Source of the DNA: Sinorhizobium meliloti 4H41
GTDB lineage: Bacteria > Pseudomonadota > Alphaproteobacteria > Rhizobiales > Rhizobiaceae
Direction of reading: 5' to 3'
DNA: 64,000 nt
NCBI RefSeq assembly: GCF_000375585.1
Contig: NZ_AQWP01000001.1
Coordinates: 944,788-1,008,787, forward strand
This document shows positions 34,565 to 43,237 of the stretch, in pieces (positions within the stretch are counted from its first letter, which is position 1; each line of letters starts with the position of its first letter). A model generated the notes under the pieces. That model was given only the letters and a program-made list of their open reading frames with translations, did not search any database and was not told the origin of the DNA. The translations under genes and the position numbers were made by a program.

Positions 34565-36871
34565 ATGGTCACGACCGCAAAGCCCATCGCCGCCATCATC
34601 GCCAGCGAAATCAAGGCGACCGCCGCCCAGGTCACAGCGGCAGTCGAATTGCTGGACGGCGGAGCGACGGTGCCTTTCATCGCCCGCTATCGCAAGGAGG
34701 TCACCGGCGGTCTCGACGACACGCAACTGCGCGTCCTGTCGGAGCGGCTTACCTATCTGCGCGAGCTTGAAGCGCGGCGGGCGTCGATTGTCGATTCGAT
34801 CCGCGGCCAGGGCAAGATGACCGACGAGCTCGAAGGCAAAATCGCCGGCGCGGTTACCAAGGCGGAACTCGAAGACATTTACCTGCCCTATAAGCCGAAG
34901 CGCCGCACCAAGGCGGAAATCGCGCGCGAACGTGGGCTGGGCGCACTGGCCGAAGCAATTCTTTCCGACCGCTCGATCGCGCCGGCCGAACGCGCGGCCG
35001 CCTTCCTCACCGCCGATGTGCCGGACGTCAAGACCGCACTCGACGGCGCCCGCGATATCATCGCCGAGGCCATGACCGAGAACGCCGACCTTCTCGGGCG
35101 GTTGCGGAACTATATGCGGGAGGCAGCCTTCCTGCGCGCTCGGGTCGTGGACGGCAAGCAGGAGTCCGGCGCCAAATTCTCGGACTATTTCGACCACTCC
35201 GAGCGCTGGGCGACGGTGGCCGGGCACCGCGCATTGGCGATGTTGCGCGGCTGGAACGAAGAGGTTCTCTCGGTCGATATCGTGGTCGATCAGGAGGCCG
35301 CGCCTTCGCACAGGCCGACCGAGCGGATGATCGCGGCGGCCTACGGTGTCGGCGATCGGTTGCCCGGCGACAGATGGCTGCTGGAGGTCATCGGCTGGAC
35401 ATGGCGCGTCAAGCTTTCGCTTTCGCTGTCGCTGGACCTGATGCGCGAGCTGCGCGAGCGGGCCGAAGAAGAGGCAATCCGCGTCTTCGCACGCAATCTC
35501 AAGGACCTGCTGCTCGCGGCACCCGCGGGCTCGCGCGCGACCATGGGCCTCGATCCCGGGATCCGCACCGGCGTCAAGGTCGCGGTGGTCGACGGCACAG
35601 GCAAGCTGCTCGACACCGCCACGGTCTATCCCTTTCCGCCGAAGAACGACATTCGCGGCGCCCAGGCAGAGCTTGCGGCGCTCGTGCGCAAGCATAAGGT
35701 GGAACTGATTGCGATCGGCAACGGCACCGGTAGCCGTGAAACGGAGAAACTCGTCGCAGACATGCTCGCTGCCACGCCGGCGCCGAAGCCTACCAAGGTG
35801 ATCGTGTCCGAAGCGGGTGCATCGGTCTATTCCGCTTCGGAGACGGCGGCTGCCGAGTTTCCGGGCCTCGACGTTTCCCTGCGGGGCGCCGTCTCGATCG
35901 CCCGCAGGCTGCAGGATCCGCTGGCCGAGCTCGTCAAGATCGAACCGAAATCGATCGGCGTCGGCCAGTACCAGCACGACGTCGATCAGTCGAAGCTGAG
36001 CCGCTCGCTCGACGCCGTCGTCGAGGATGCGGTAAACGCCGTCGGGGTCGATCTCAACACCGCCTCGGCGCCGCTCCTGGCGCGTGTCTCCGGACTGGGC
36101 AAGTCCTCGGCCGAGGCAATCGTCGCGCACCGCGATGCGATGGGGGCCTTCGCCAGCCGCCAGGAGCTTTTGAAAGTGCCGCGTCTCGGCGCCCGCACCT
36201 TCGAGCAGTGCGCCGGCTTTCTGCGGATACCGAACGGTTCCGAGCCGCTCGACGCGTCTGCGGTGCATCCGGAGGCCTATGGCGTTGCCAAGAAGATCGT
36301 TGCAGCCTGCGGGCGGGACGTGCGCTCGCTGATGGCAGACAGCGCCGAGCTGAAAAAACTCGATCCGCGCATTTTCGTCGACGAGCGCTTCGGCCTGCCG
36401 ACGGTCAAGGACATCCTGGCCGAACTCGAGAAACCGGGTCGCGATCCGCGCCCGAGCTTCAAGACGGCCACCTTCGCGGAAGGCGTGGACGACATCAAGG
36501 ATCTGAAAGTCGGGATGCGGCTCGAGGGCACAGTGACCAATGTCGCAGCGTTCGGCGCCTTCGTCGATATCGGCGTGCACCAGGATGGCCTCGTCCACGT
36601 GTCGCAATTGGCCGACCGCTTCGTCAAGGATCCGCATGAGGTCGTCAAGGCGGGTGACGTCGTGCAGGTCCGCGTCACGGAGGTCGACGTCGCCCGCAAG
36701 CGCATCGGGCTCTCCATGCGCAAGGAAGGTAGCGCCGACACGCCCCGTGAGTCGAGGGGGGCGACACCGAAGGGCGCGAACCGGGGCGGGTCGGCTCGGT
36801 CGCAAACACCGCAGGAGCCGGCGCAGGGCGCGTTCGGCGCGGCGCTGATGGCGGCGATGAAGAAAAAATGA
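34565..36871 (+). CDS. tex: Tex family RNA-binding transcription accessory protein
   Basis: A 768-residue Tex/YhgF-type protein with the full domain order: N-terminal helical Tex region, YqgF-like nuclease-fold domain ([23 protein letters not shown] near residue 328), helix-hairpin-helix repeats ([21 protein letters not shown] and [18 protein letters not shown]) and a C-terminal S1 domain ([33 protein letters not shown]). A basic low-complexity tail follows. It is thought to bind nucleic acids and affect transcription. A long antisense open frame across it is a codon-bias shadow. Confidence 0.95.
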   Translation: MVTTAKPIAAIIASEIKATAAQVTAAVELLDGGATVPFIARYRKEVTGGLDDTQLRVLSERLTYLRELEARRASIVDSIRGQGKMTDELEGKIAGAVTKAELEDIYLPYKPKRRTKAEIARERGLGALAEAILSDRSIAPAERAAAFLTADVPDVKTALDGARDIIAEAMTENADLLGRLRNYMREAAFLRARVVDGKQESGAKFSDYFDHSERWATVAGHRALAMLRGWNEEVLSVDIVVDQEAAPSHRPTERMIAAAYGVGDRLPGDRWLLEVIGWTWRVKLSLSLSLDLMRELRERAEEEAIRVFARNLKDLLLAAPAGSRATMGLDPGIRTGVKVAVVDGTGKLLDTATVYPFPPKNDIRGAQAELAALVRKHKVELIAIGNGTGSRETEKLVADMLAATPAPKPTKVIVSEAGASVYSASETAAAEFPGLDVSLRGAVSIARRLQDPLAELVKIEPKSIGVGQYQHDVDQSKLSRSLDAVVEDAVNAVGVDLNTASAPLLARVSGLGKSSAEAIVAHRDAMGAFASRQELLKVPRLGARTFEQCAGFLRIPNGSEPLDASAVHPEAYGVAKKIVAACGRDVRSLMADSAELKKLDPRIFVDERFGLPTVKDILAELEKPGRDPRPSFKTATFAEGVDDIKDLKVGMRLEGTVTNVAAFGAFVDIGVHQDGLVHVSQLADRFVKDPHEVVKAGDVVQVRVTEVDVARKRIGLSMRKEGSADTPRESRGATPKGANRGGSARSQTPQEPAQGAFGAALMAAMKKK

Positions 36872-37111
36872 GAGCGTTTGATGGAACGGCACGCATGGAA
36901 GGATCGTTACCCGGGCATCGATGCTCGTGTGATGGCTCAGGTTGCGCTCTATAATTCAGCCAACTGAGATGTAACCCGCCTCAGTCACACTTTTCGGATG
37001 GCGACATCGCTCCGTCTCGTGAATGTGTCGACCATCGAATGCCGGTATACGGCGGAACAGGTCAGCGGAAATCCTCTTCCGCCGGGACTTCCCGGCTAAA
37101 GGAGGTGCGTC

Positions 37112-37426
37112 ATGGTACGCAATGTGGTCCGCGGCTTCTCTCTTGCCGTCCTTCTGACGGCCGCAGTGACGGCCTACCCCAATTCGGCAGATTCACAGGC
37201 CGTTGTGAATTGCGCCGAGCGTTCGCAGGTTGTCGAGCTGCTTGCTCGACAATATCAAGAAAAGCAGGCCGCGTTCGGGCAGATCAATCCGCAAGCGGTC
37301 ATGGAACTCTATGCGGCCGACGGCGGCAGTTGGACTTTGATCGTAACCGATGTTTCCGGCCGAAGCTGCGTCTTCCTTGCCGGAAAAAGCTGGGAACAGG
37401 TCATCCAGGTCGGCCCGAGGGCCTGA
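37112..37426 (+). CDS. Small exported protein, unknown function
   Basis: A 104-residue protein with a signal peptide (MVRNVVRGFSLAVLLTAAVTAYPNSADS). The mature part has two cysteines (VVNCAERSQ and GRSCVFLAGKSW), and the end GGSWTLIVTDVSGRSCVFLAGKSWEQV reads like a small beta-rich domain. A strong GGAGGTG ribosome site supports the start. I recognise it only as a type of conserved rhizobial exported protein. It converges on rkpK. Confidence 0.72.
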   Translation: MVRNVVRGFSLAVLLTAAVTAYPNSADSQAVVNCAERSQVVELLARQYQEKQAAFGQINPQAVMELYAADGGSWTLIVTDVSGRSCVFLAGKSWEQVIQVGPRA

Positions 37427-37512
37427 CCTTCAGCCCTTCTGCGCGAGGCGCGCAGAGGGAAGCCCGTGCAGCTTCCCTCCGCTTACCATTGAATGCGACG
37501 GTGCGTTGCCGG

Positions 37513-38826
37513 TCAGTCCGGCCTGCCGATGCTCGCATAGCGGAAGCCGTGCCTTGCGACCTCGTCCTTGCGATAGATGTTGCGCAAGTCGACGAGCAGG
37601 GGCGTCTTCATGGCGGATTTCAAACGGTCGAAATCCAGCGCCCGGAATTCGTTCCATTCCGTTATGATCACCAGAGCATCCGCCTCGGCCGCCGCTTCAT
37701 AGGGGTCGCTCGCGCAGTCCAGGCCCTCTATCAGCTTGCGCGCGTTTTCCATTCCTTCGGGGTCGTAACCGGTAACGCGGGCGCCTGCGTCCTGCAACGC
37801 CTGAACCACCGCGATTGCAGGGCTGTCGCGCATGTCGTCGGTGTTCGGCTTGAAGGTCAGGCCGAGGACTGCGATCTTGGAGCCGCGGATATCGCCGCCG
37901 GCCGCCGCAATCACCTTGCGTCCCATTGCCCGCTTGCGGTTGTCGTTGACGGCGACCGTGGTTTCGACGAGCCGCACGGGGGTGTCGTGGTCCTGGGCGG
38001 TTTTAACCAGCGCCAATGTGTCCTTGGGGAAGCAGGAGCCGCCATATCCCGGCCCGGCATGCAGGAACTTCGACCCGATGCGGCCGTCCAGCCCGATGCC
38101 GCGGGCGACGTCCTGCACATTGGCACCGACTTTCTCGCAGAGATCGGCAATCTCGTTGATGAAGGTAATCTTCATCGCCAGGAAGGCGTTGCCGGCATAT
38201 TTGATCAGTTCCGACGTGCGGCGTGTCGTGAATACCAGCGGCGACTGGTTGAGATAGAGCGGCCGATAGACCTCCGTCATCACCTCTCGCGCGCGACCGT
38301 CACTGCCGTCGACCCCGATGACGATCCTGTCGGGCCGTTTGAAATCCTCGATCGCGGCGCCTTCCCGCAGGAATTCCGGGTTGGAGACGACGGTGACGTC
38401 AGCCGCAGGGTTGGTTTCGCGGATGATGCGCTCGACCTCGTCTCCGGTGCCGACCGGAACCGTGGACTTGGTCACCACGACGGTAAAGCCCTGAAGGTTG
38501 GCAGCGATTTCGCGTGCAGCTGCGTAAACATAGGAAAGATCCGCATGTCCGTCACCGCGCCGCGACGGCGTTCCGACGGCAATGAAAACGACGTCGCTGG
38601 CGGCCACGGCGGTCTTGAGATCATCGGTGAAATTCAGGCGCCCGGACGCGACGTTGCTGGCGACGAGATGGTCCAGCCCGGGTTCGAAGATGGGAATCTG
38701 CCCCTTCTTCAGCGCCGAGATCTTGCCTTCGTCCTTGTCGACGCAGACGACGTCATGGCCGAAATCCGCAAAGCAAACACCCGAAACAAGGCCAACATAG
38801 CCGGCACCGATCATCGTGATTTTCAT
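37513..38826 (-). CDS. rkpK: UDP-glucose 6-dehydrogenase
   Basis: A 437-residue NAD-dependent enzyme making UDP-glucuronate. It has the N-terminal Rossmann motif (MKITMIGAGYVGLVSGVCFA), the TVPVGTGDEV segment and the catalytic Cys in GPGYGGSCFPKDTLAL (about residues 253-268), with the UDP-binding C-terminal domain. In S. meliloti rkpK lies next to lpsL, as here, and feeds K-antigen and LPS synthesis. An AAGGAAAA ribosome site precedes the ATG. A 147-base A+T-rich gap separates it from lpsL on the same strand. Confidence 0.95.
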   Translation of the reverse strand: MKITMIGAGYVGLVSGVCFADFGHDVVCVDKDEGKISALKKGQIPIFEPGLDHLVASNVASGRLNFTDDLKTAVAASDVVFIAVGTPSRRGDGHADLSYVYAAAREIAANLQGFTVVVTKSTVPVGTGDEVERIIRETNPAADVTVVSNPEFLREGAAIEDFKRPDRIVIGVDGSDGRAREVMTEVYRPLYLNQSPLVFTTRRTSELIKYAGNAFLAMKITFINEIADLCEKVGANVQDVARGIGLDGRIGSKFLHAGPGYGGSCFPKDTLALVKTAQDHDTPVRLVETTVAVNDNRKRAMGRKVIAAAGGDIRGSKIAVLGLTFKPNTDDMRDSPAIAVVQALQDAGARVTGYDPEGMENARKLIEGLDCASDPYEAAAEADALVIITEWNEFRALDFDRLKSAMKTPLLVDLRNIYRKDEVARHGFRYASIGRPD

Positions 38827-38972
38827 CCGCTTTTCCTTTGATTGTTCTTGAGAACGCTGATCAATTAAGTTTTATCTAATAAAAGGATGTCATCGATAAA
38901 AAAGTAAAGAAAAACCAAATTGCAACTGCGTGCGGAAGCACGCGCTTCGCACAAATATCGCTTGTTTTACCA

Positions 38973-39998
38973 TCAGACGGTCGTGGGTGCACGGCGATAA
39001 TTCTGTTCATACCACTCGACGAAGCGCGCAACGCCTTCCTCGACCGAAACGGACGGCTTGAATCCGGTCAGGGCTTCGAGCAGGTCCGGCGAAGCGAAGG
39101 TGCGCGGTACGTCGCCCTGCTGCATCGGCAGCATGTTGCGGATCGCCGGACGCCCCATCGCCTTCTCGACCGTTTCGACGAAGGTCATCAATTCTACCGG
39201 CTGGCCACCGCCGGTATTGACGACGCGGAACGGCGCATGGCGCGAAAGCGTATCCGTGGCCTTTTCCGGTGCCACCCGGTTCTCCTCGGAGGGCGCAATA
39301 TGCGACAGCCGCACGATGCTTTCGACGAGATCGTCGATATAGGTGAAGTCCCGGCTCATCCGGCCCTCGCCATAAATGTCGATCGGGCGGCCGTTGTCTA
39401 TGGCGTCGACGAATTTGAAGAGCGCCATGTCCGGCCGCCCCCAGGGGCCGTAAACGGTGAAGAAGCGGAAGGCGGTGGTCGGCACCTTGTAGAGATGCGC
39501 ATAGCTGTGCGCCATCAACTCCATCGACTTCTTCGTCGCGGCATAGAGCGTCATGGGTTCGTCGGCCCGGTCCGCTTCGGCGAACGGGATCTTCTCGTTG
39601 GCGCCGTAGATCGAGGAGGTGGAGGCGAGCATCAGGTGCTTCGGTGCGATCGCCTTGGCGAGCTCGAGCATGTTCCACGACCCGACGAGATTTGCGTCCA
39701 CATAGGCTTTCGGGTTTTCGAGGCTGTAGCGGACGCCTGCCTGGGCGGCGAGGTGGATAATGACTTCCGGCTCGGCAAGCTCCGCCGCCCGGTCCAGCGC
39801 GGCCTTGTCCTCGAGCATGGCCGTCACCGCCTTGAAGCCGTTGGAGCGCTGAAGGATCGCGTGTCGGCGCTCTTTCAGCGTCACGTCGTAATAGGGCGTC
39901 ATGCCGTCGAATCCGACGACGAAATGCCCCTCGTCGATCAGTCGTTTTGCAACATGAAAACCGATGAACCCTGCAGTGCCGGTGATGAGGTAACGCAT
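38973..39998 (-). CDS. lpsL: UDP-glucuronate 4-epimerase
   Basis: A 341-residue SDR-type epimerase converting UDP-glucuronate to UDP-galacturonate, the donor precursor for galacturonic acid in rhizobial LPS. It shows the glycine-rich NAD motif ([16 protein letters not shown]), [22 protein letters not shown] (catalytic Tyr-x-x-x-Lys) and the C-terminal [17 protein letters not shown]. The start at 39998 is the family start after GGGGGAAATC. With rkpK it forms the complete UDP-Glc to UDP-GalA route. Confidence 0.96.
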   Translation of the reverse strand: MRYLITGTAGFIGFHVAKRLIDEGHFVVGFDGMTPYYDVTLKERRHAILQRSNGFKAVTAMLEDKAALDRAAELAEPEVIIHLAAQAGVRYSLENPKAYVDANLVGSWNMLELAKAIAPKHLMLASTSSIYGANEKIPFAEADRADEPMTLYAATKKSMELMAHSYAHLYKVPTTAFRFFTVYGPWGRPDMALFKFVDAIDNGRPIDIYGEGRMSRDFTYIDDLVESIVRLSHIAPSEENRVAPEKATDTLSRHAPFRVVNTGGGQPVELMTFVETVEKAMGRPAIRNMLPMQQGDVPRTFASPDLLEALTGFKPSVSVEEGVARFVEWYEQNYRRAPTTV

Positions 39999-40069
39999 GA
40001 CGATTTCCCCCAGTTTGCCCCACTCCACAGTTCATACGCAGAAAGGCGGCCGATGAAAAGTCAATTCCG

Positions 40070-40402
40070 TCACTCGCGGGGCTCGTCGAGCTCACGTTGG
40101 AGGGCTGTCAGAACGGACATTGCGTGGCCGGCATACTGACTGATCCAACGATCGTGGATGGCACGGATGGGCAAGGCGTTCAGGTGGTTCCACCGCTCCC
40201 GGCCCTCGCGCCTGGCGAGAACGAGATCGGCCTCCTCAAGAACCTTCAGGTGCTGCATCACCGTGCAGCGATCCAGGTTCGGGAAGAGCTCGCAGAGCAT
40301 GCCCGTCGTTTGCGGTTTCTCCTTCAGCGCGTCGAGCATCCGTCGCCGCAGGCCGTTCGCCAGCGCTTTGAAAACCGCATCGTCTTTCGAATCGTTTGAC
40401 AT
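40070..40402 (-). CDS. ArsR family transcriptional regulator
   Basis: A 110-residue winged-helix repressor: KALANGLRRRMLDALKEKPQTTGMLCELFPNLDRCTVMQHLKVLEEADLVLARREGRERWNHLN. The metal-site cysteine pattern of classical ArsR (ELCVCDL) is absent, so metal sensing is not implied; it looks like the SdpR-type regulators that accompany SRPBCC proteins. It is divergent from the SRPBCC-VOC pair, and a palindrome overlaps its start codon. Confidence 0.9.
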   Translation of the reverse strand: MSNDSKDDAVFKALANGLRRRMLDALKEKPQTTGMLCELFPNLDRCTVMQHLKVLEEADLVLARREGRERWNHLNALPIRAIHDRWISQYAGHAMSVLTALQRELDEPRE

Positions 40403-40420
40403 GTTATGTTTTTATAACAT
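40401..40420. promoter_or_regulatory. Palindromic operator between the ArsR regulator and the SRPBCC gene
   Basis: ATGTTAT GTTTTT ATAACAT: 7-bp perfect arms around a 6-base T-rich centre, overlapping the last two bases of the regulator start codon. It lies in the only A+T-rich stretch of the 51-base divergent promoter region, so one bound regulator could control both directions. Confidence 0.75.
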
Positions 40421-40453
40421 ATTATCCACCGATACAATCGTGAGGAGGACGTC

Positions 40454-40936
40454 ATGGCATTCGAATTTCGTGTGAATGGACGTATTGCCCGTCCCGTCGA
40501 GCAGGTCTTCGACGCGGTGGTAAACCCGGATCAGCTCAGCCGCTATTTCGTAACGCTCGGCGGCATCAGCGGACCGCTGGTTGCCGGCACCACCGTGACG
40601 TGGTGGGGCGAAGTTCCCATCAAGGTCGAGGCCGTGGAGCCCAACGAGCGGATCGTCTTTTGCTGGGATGCCATGACCGGTGAGGGCGAGTCCCCCTACC
40701 AGACGCGGGTTGAGATGCGCTTTCAGTCGCTCGACGACGGCGCCACCATGGTGACGATCGCCGAGAGCGGCTGGCGGGAAAACGAACAGGGGCAGAAGAG
40801 CTCCTATCTCAATTGCGAGGGCTGGTCGCAGATGCTCGCCTGCATGAAGGCCTGGGTCGAATACGGCATCAATTTGCGGGAGGGCTATTATGTGAGCGAA
40901 CTCTCCGGCAAGCCGGCGCTCGAACCGCAACTGTAG
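40454..40936 (+). CDS. SRPBCC/AHSA1-type domain protein
   Basis: A 160-residue START-like protein: EFRVNGRIARPVEQVFDAVVNPDQLSRYF at the N-terminus is the AHSA1/SRPBCC opening strand-helix, and WSQMLACMKAWVEYG is the typical C-terminal helix. Such proteins bind small hydrophobic ligands; the ligand here is unknown. A GAGGAGG ribosome site fits the ATG. It is followed after nine bases by a VOC protein gene, and is divergent from the ArsR regulator. Confidence 0.87.
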   Translation: MAFEFRVNGRIARPVEQVFDAVVNPDQLSRYFVTLGGISGPLVAGTTVTWWGEVPIKVEAVEPNERIVFCWDAMTGEGESPYQTRVEMRFQSLDDGATMVTIAESGWRENEQGQKSSYLNCEGWSQMLACMKAWVEYGINLREGYYVSELSGKPALEPQL

Positions 40937-40945
40937 GAGGGGGCG

Positions 40946-41308
40946 ATGTCCACCGAAATCAAGGGCGGTATCAACATCGCCATGAAAGTTCCGAGCCATC
41001 AATACGAAGCGGTGATCGCCTTCTACCGCGACGTCGTCGGTCTCGCGCCTTTCGACGAAAAGGCACCGGCGAAAGGCTTCATTCTCGGCCCCAATCGTTT
41101 GTGGATAGACGAAGCGCCGCATTACAGCCAGGCGGAAATATGGCTGGAACTCTTTACCGAAGATCACGAGGCAGCCCTCGATCGTCTCGCAGCGCACCAG
41201 GTCGTGCGCTGCGATCAGATCGAGAAACTGGGCGAGGGCTTCCGCGGCGGATGGATCATGAACCCCGCCAATATCGTGCACCTCGTGCGCGAGCCGGATG
41301 CCTGGTAA
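40946..41308 (+). CDS. VOC (glyoxalase/bleomycin-resistance fold) family protein
   Basis: A 120-residue protein with the VOC beta-alpha-beta-beta-beta pattern: HQYEAVIAFYRDVVGLAPFDEK (residues about 19-40) and the ending GEGFRGGWIMNPANIVHLVREP. It is co-transcribed with the SRPBCC gene under the ArsR-type regulator. The metal ligands of true glyoxalase I are not clearly preserved, so it is not called as one. GGAGG lies before the ATG. Confidence 0.85.
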   Translation: MSTEIKGGINIAMKVPSHQYEAVIAFYRDVVGLAPFDEKAPAKGFILGPNRLWIDEAPHYSQAEIWLELFTEDHEAALDRLAAHQVVRCDQIEKLGEGFRGGWIMNPANIVHLVREPDAW

Positions 41309-41312
41309 GGGA

Positions 41313-41415
41313 GCGAGAGCATTTCAAGGTTTCATAGAAACACTGAAATGCTCTAACCATTTAATCCAACGCAATTCCGGGCGGAAAACCGTTTACACAC
41401 TTTCCCTGGATGTAC
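41313..41415. repeat. Rhizobial intergenic hairpin repeat
   Basis: AGAGCATTTCA and TGAAATGCTCT form an 11-bp inverted repeat, followed by TTTAATCCAACGCAATTCCG and GGCGGAAAACCGTTTACACA, then CTCTAG. I recognise this layout as a family of intergenic repeats found many times in rhizobial genomes. It lies between two convergent genes and may end both transcripts. Confidence 0.7.
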
Positions 41416-41416
41416 T

Positions 41417-42157
41417 CTAGAACGAAAGCGTTCCGCTGCCATCGGCGGCGGTCGACATCGGTGCATCCATCGGCTGGCTCATCGGCGGTTCCGCCTGGAG
41501 CACGACAACGCGCGAGCCTTCCGGCACGCGGCTGTAAAGGTCGATGATATCCGGGTTGAACAGGCGGATGCAGCCGCTCGAGACCGCCTTGCCGATCGAC
41601 CAGGCCTCCGTGGTGCCGTGGATGCGGAACAGCGTGTCGCGGTTTCCCTGGTAGAGATAGAGCGCGCGCGGTCCGAGGGGATTGCGCAGGCCGGGGTCCA
41701 TGCCTCCCGCGAGCGGTCCGTAGCGCTCGGGTTCGCGCGCGACCATGTCGGATGTCGGCGTCCAGCGCGGCCATTCCGCCTTGCGGCCGACGCGCGCCTC
41801 GCCCTCGAATTCCAGCCCGGCCTTGCCGACGCCGATGCCGTAACGAAGCGCCATGCCTCCGCCCTGCACGAGATAGAGAAAGCGGTTTTCCGTGTCGATC
41901 ACGACAGTACCCGGCGGCTCATGCGTGACGTAAGGCACCTGTTGCCGCAGAAAACGCGGTTCGACCTTGCTGATGTCGGTGGCCGGAAGCGGAAACTTCT
42001 CATCCGGCTTCGCCCCATACATTGCTACGAAATAGGGATCCGGCCCCTTCGGCCGGACCGGCTGGTTGCTGCTCACGCAACCCGCCAGCGCGGCGGAGAG
42101 GGCCAAAGCGGCGCAAAGCTGCATCAGACGGCTGGCGCGATTCCCGGACACACACAT
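41417..42157 (-). CDS. L,D-transpeptidase lipoprotein (YkuD/ErfK family)
   Basis: A periplasmic enzyme that forms 3-3 cross-links in peptidoglycan or anchors proteins to it. The catalytic signature is HGTTEAWSIGKAVSSGCIRLFNPDIIDLY (HGxx...SxGCxR), with Cys as nucleophile. The N-terminus ends in a lipobox (SAALAGCVSS), so it is probably an outer- or inner-membrane lipoprotein. The listed start (246 residues) has an AGGA site 11 bases upstream; an ATG at 42184 gives 255 residues. The much longer open frame upstream is not coding. Confidence 0.88.
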   Translation of the reverse strand: MCVSGNRASRLMQLCAALALSAALAGCVSSNQPVRPKGPDPYFVAMYGAKPDEKFPLPATDISKVEPRFLRQQVPYVTHEPPGTVVIDTENRFLYLVQGGGMALRYGIGVGKAGLEFEGEARVGRKAEWPRWTPTSDMVAREPERYGPLAGGMDPGLRNPLGPRALYLYQGNRDTLFRIHGTTEAWSIGKAVSSGCIRLFNPDIIDLYSRVPEGSRVVVLQAEPPMSQPMDAPMSTAADGSGTLSF

Positions 42158-42380
42158 AGTCGAATTGTTCCTGCTGACTGTCATTCTTGAGGAGGCACGT
42201 CTAAGGCCTCGCAACCCGCATTGAAAGGCGTCGCAATGCGGCAAAAACGACAATAGATTTGCGGCGCACGGCAAGTGTAGCGGAAAGGCTACAGTTTGTT
42301 TCCGCCGCACCGGACAAGGCTCGAAACCGGGCGCGTTTCTTCGCTTGCTCCGGTTTCGGCGGCGGGTGTATGCCTTTTTC

Positions 42381-43124
42381 ATGCAATGGAGCGATGAAGC
42401 CATAATTCTCGGCATCCGGCGGCATGGCGAGAGCTCTGTCATCGCGGAGGTGATGACGCCCGGGCACGGGCGGCATCTCGGGCTCGTGCGCTCGGGCCGC
42501 TCGCGTGCGATGCAGCCGGTGCTGCAGCCGGGCAATTCCGTGGAGGTGAACTGGCGGGCGAGGCTGGACGAGCATCTCGGCGAATTCCGCGTCGAGCCGC
42601 TGCAATTGCGCGCCGCGAGGCTGATCGAGACGGCGACTTCCGTCTACGGAATTCAGGCGATCGGCGCACTCTTGCGGCTCCTGCCGGAGCGCGACCCGCA
42701 TCCCCATCTCTACGAGGCGCTCGCCGTCATAGTCGATCACCTCCAGGACCCGGCAGACGCCGGCGAATTGTTCGTGCGCTTCGAACTCGCGGTGCTGAAC
42801 GATCTCGGCTTCGGTCTGGATCTTTCCCGATGTGGTGCGACGGGTGCGCGCAGCGACCTTGTCTTCGTATCGCCGAAATCGGGCCGCGCGATCTGCCGCG
42901 AAGCGGGTGCCCCTTACGCCGATCGCATGCTCGCCCTCCCGGACTTCCTATCGGGAGGAACCAGAGCTGCCGATCACGAAAGCCTTGCCGCCGCCTTCCG
43001 CCTTACCGCCTATTTCCTCAACCGCCATGTTTACGAGCCGCGGGGCGTCGACGCCGCGTCGGCGCGGGACGGGTTCGTCCATGCGACGCTGAAGGCGCTG
43101 AAGGCCGCATCGTCGGAGGCTTAA
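42381..43124 (+). CDS. recO: DNA repair protein RecO
   Basis: A 247-residue recombination mediator that loads RecA with RecR. The N-terminal OB-fold begins [26 protein letters not shown], followed by [11 protein letters not shown] and the helical C-terminal domain. One CxxxG-type cysteine motif ([23 protein letters not shown]) corresponds to the zinc-like region, partly degenerate as in other alphaproteobacteria. The ATG at 42381 is the family start. It converges on phoX across a long hairpin. Confidence 0.94.
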   Translation: MQWSDEAIILGIRRHGESSVIAEVMTPGHGRHLGLVRSGRSRAMQPVLQPGNSVEVNWRARLDEHLGEFRVEPLQLRAARLIETATSVYGIQAIGALLRLLPERDPHPHLYEALAVIVDHLQDPADAGELFVRFELAVLNDLGFGLDLSRCGATGARSDLVFVSPKSGRAICREAGAPYADRMLALPDFLSGGTRAADHESLAAAFRLTAYFLNRHVYEPRGVDAASARDGFVHATLKALKAASSEA

Positions 43125-43237
43125 GCGTTTCTGAGAAGGCGACCGCGGTGGCGACGGGTGGCGGATGGCTTTTCTCCCACCCCTGTGACGGACACAGGGA
43201 TGGGAGGTCGCAGAGGGTGTGGCGCTCCGAAACGCTT
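43123..43237. terminator. Long bidirectional hairpin between recO and phoX with an inner palindrome
   Basis: The outer arms AAGCGTTTCTGAG (43123-43135) and CTCCGAAACGCTT (43225-43237) pair with one mismatch and overlap both stop codons. An inner copy of the palindrome family (CCCTGTGACGGACACAGGG, 43181-43199, inside CCCAC...GATGGGA) sits in the loop. The whole gap between the convergent genes is this nested structure. Confidence 0.65.

Noticed and set aside
34436-36892. 818-codon open frame antisense to tex
   Set aside because: It mirrors tex in a frame that GC-rich codon use keeps open. The translation has no domains and is rich in Arg, Asp and Gly; tex has complete domains on the other strand.
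37039-38841. 600-codon plus-strand frame across rkpK and the small exported protein gene
   Set aside because: It covers two well-supported genes in another frame or strand and shows no family resemblance.
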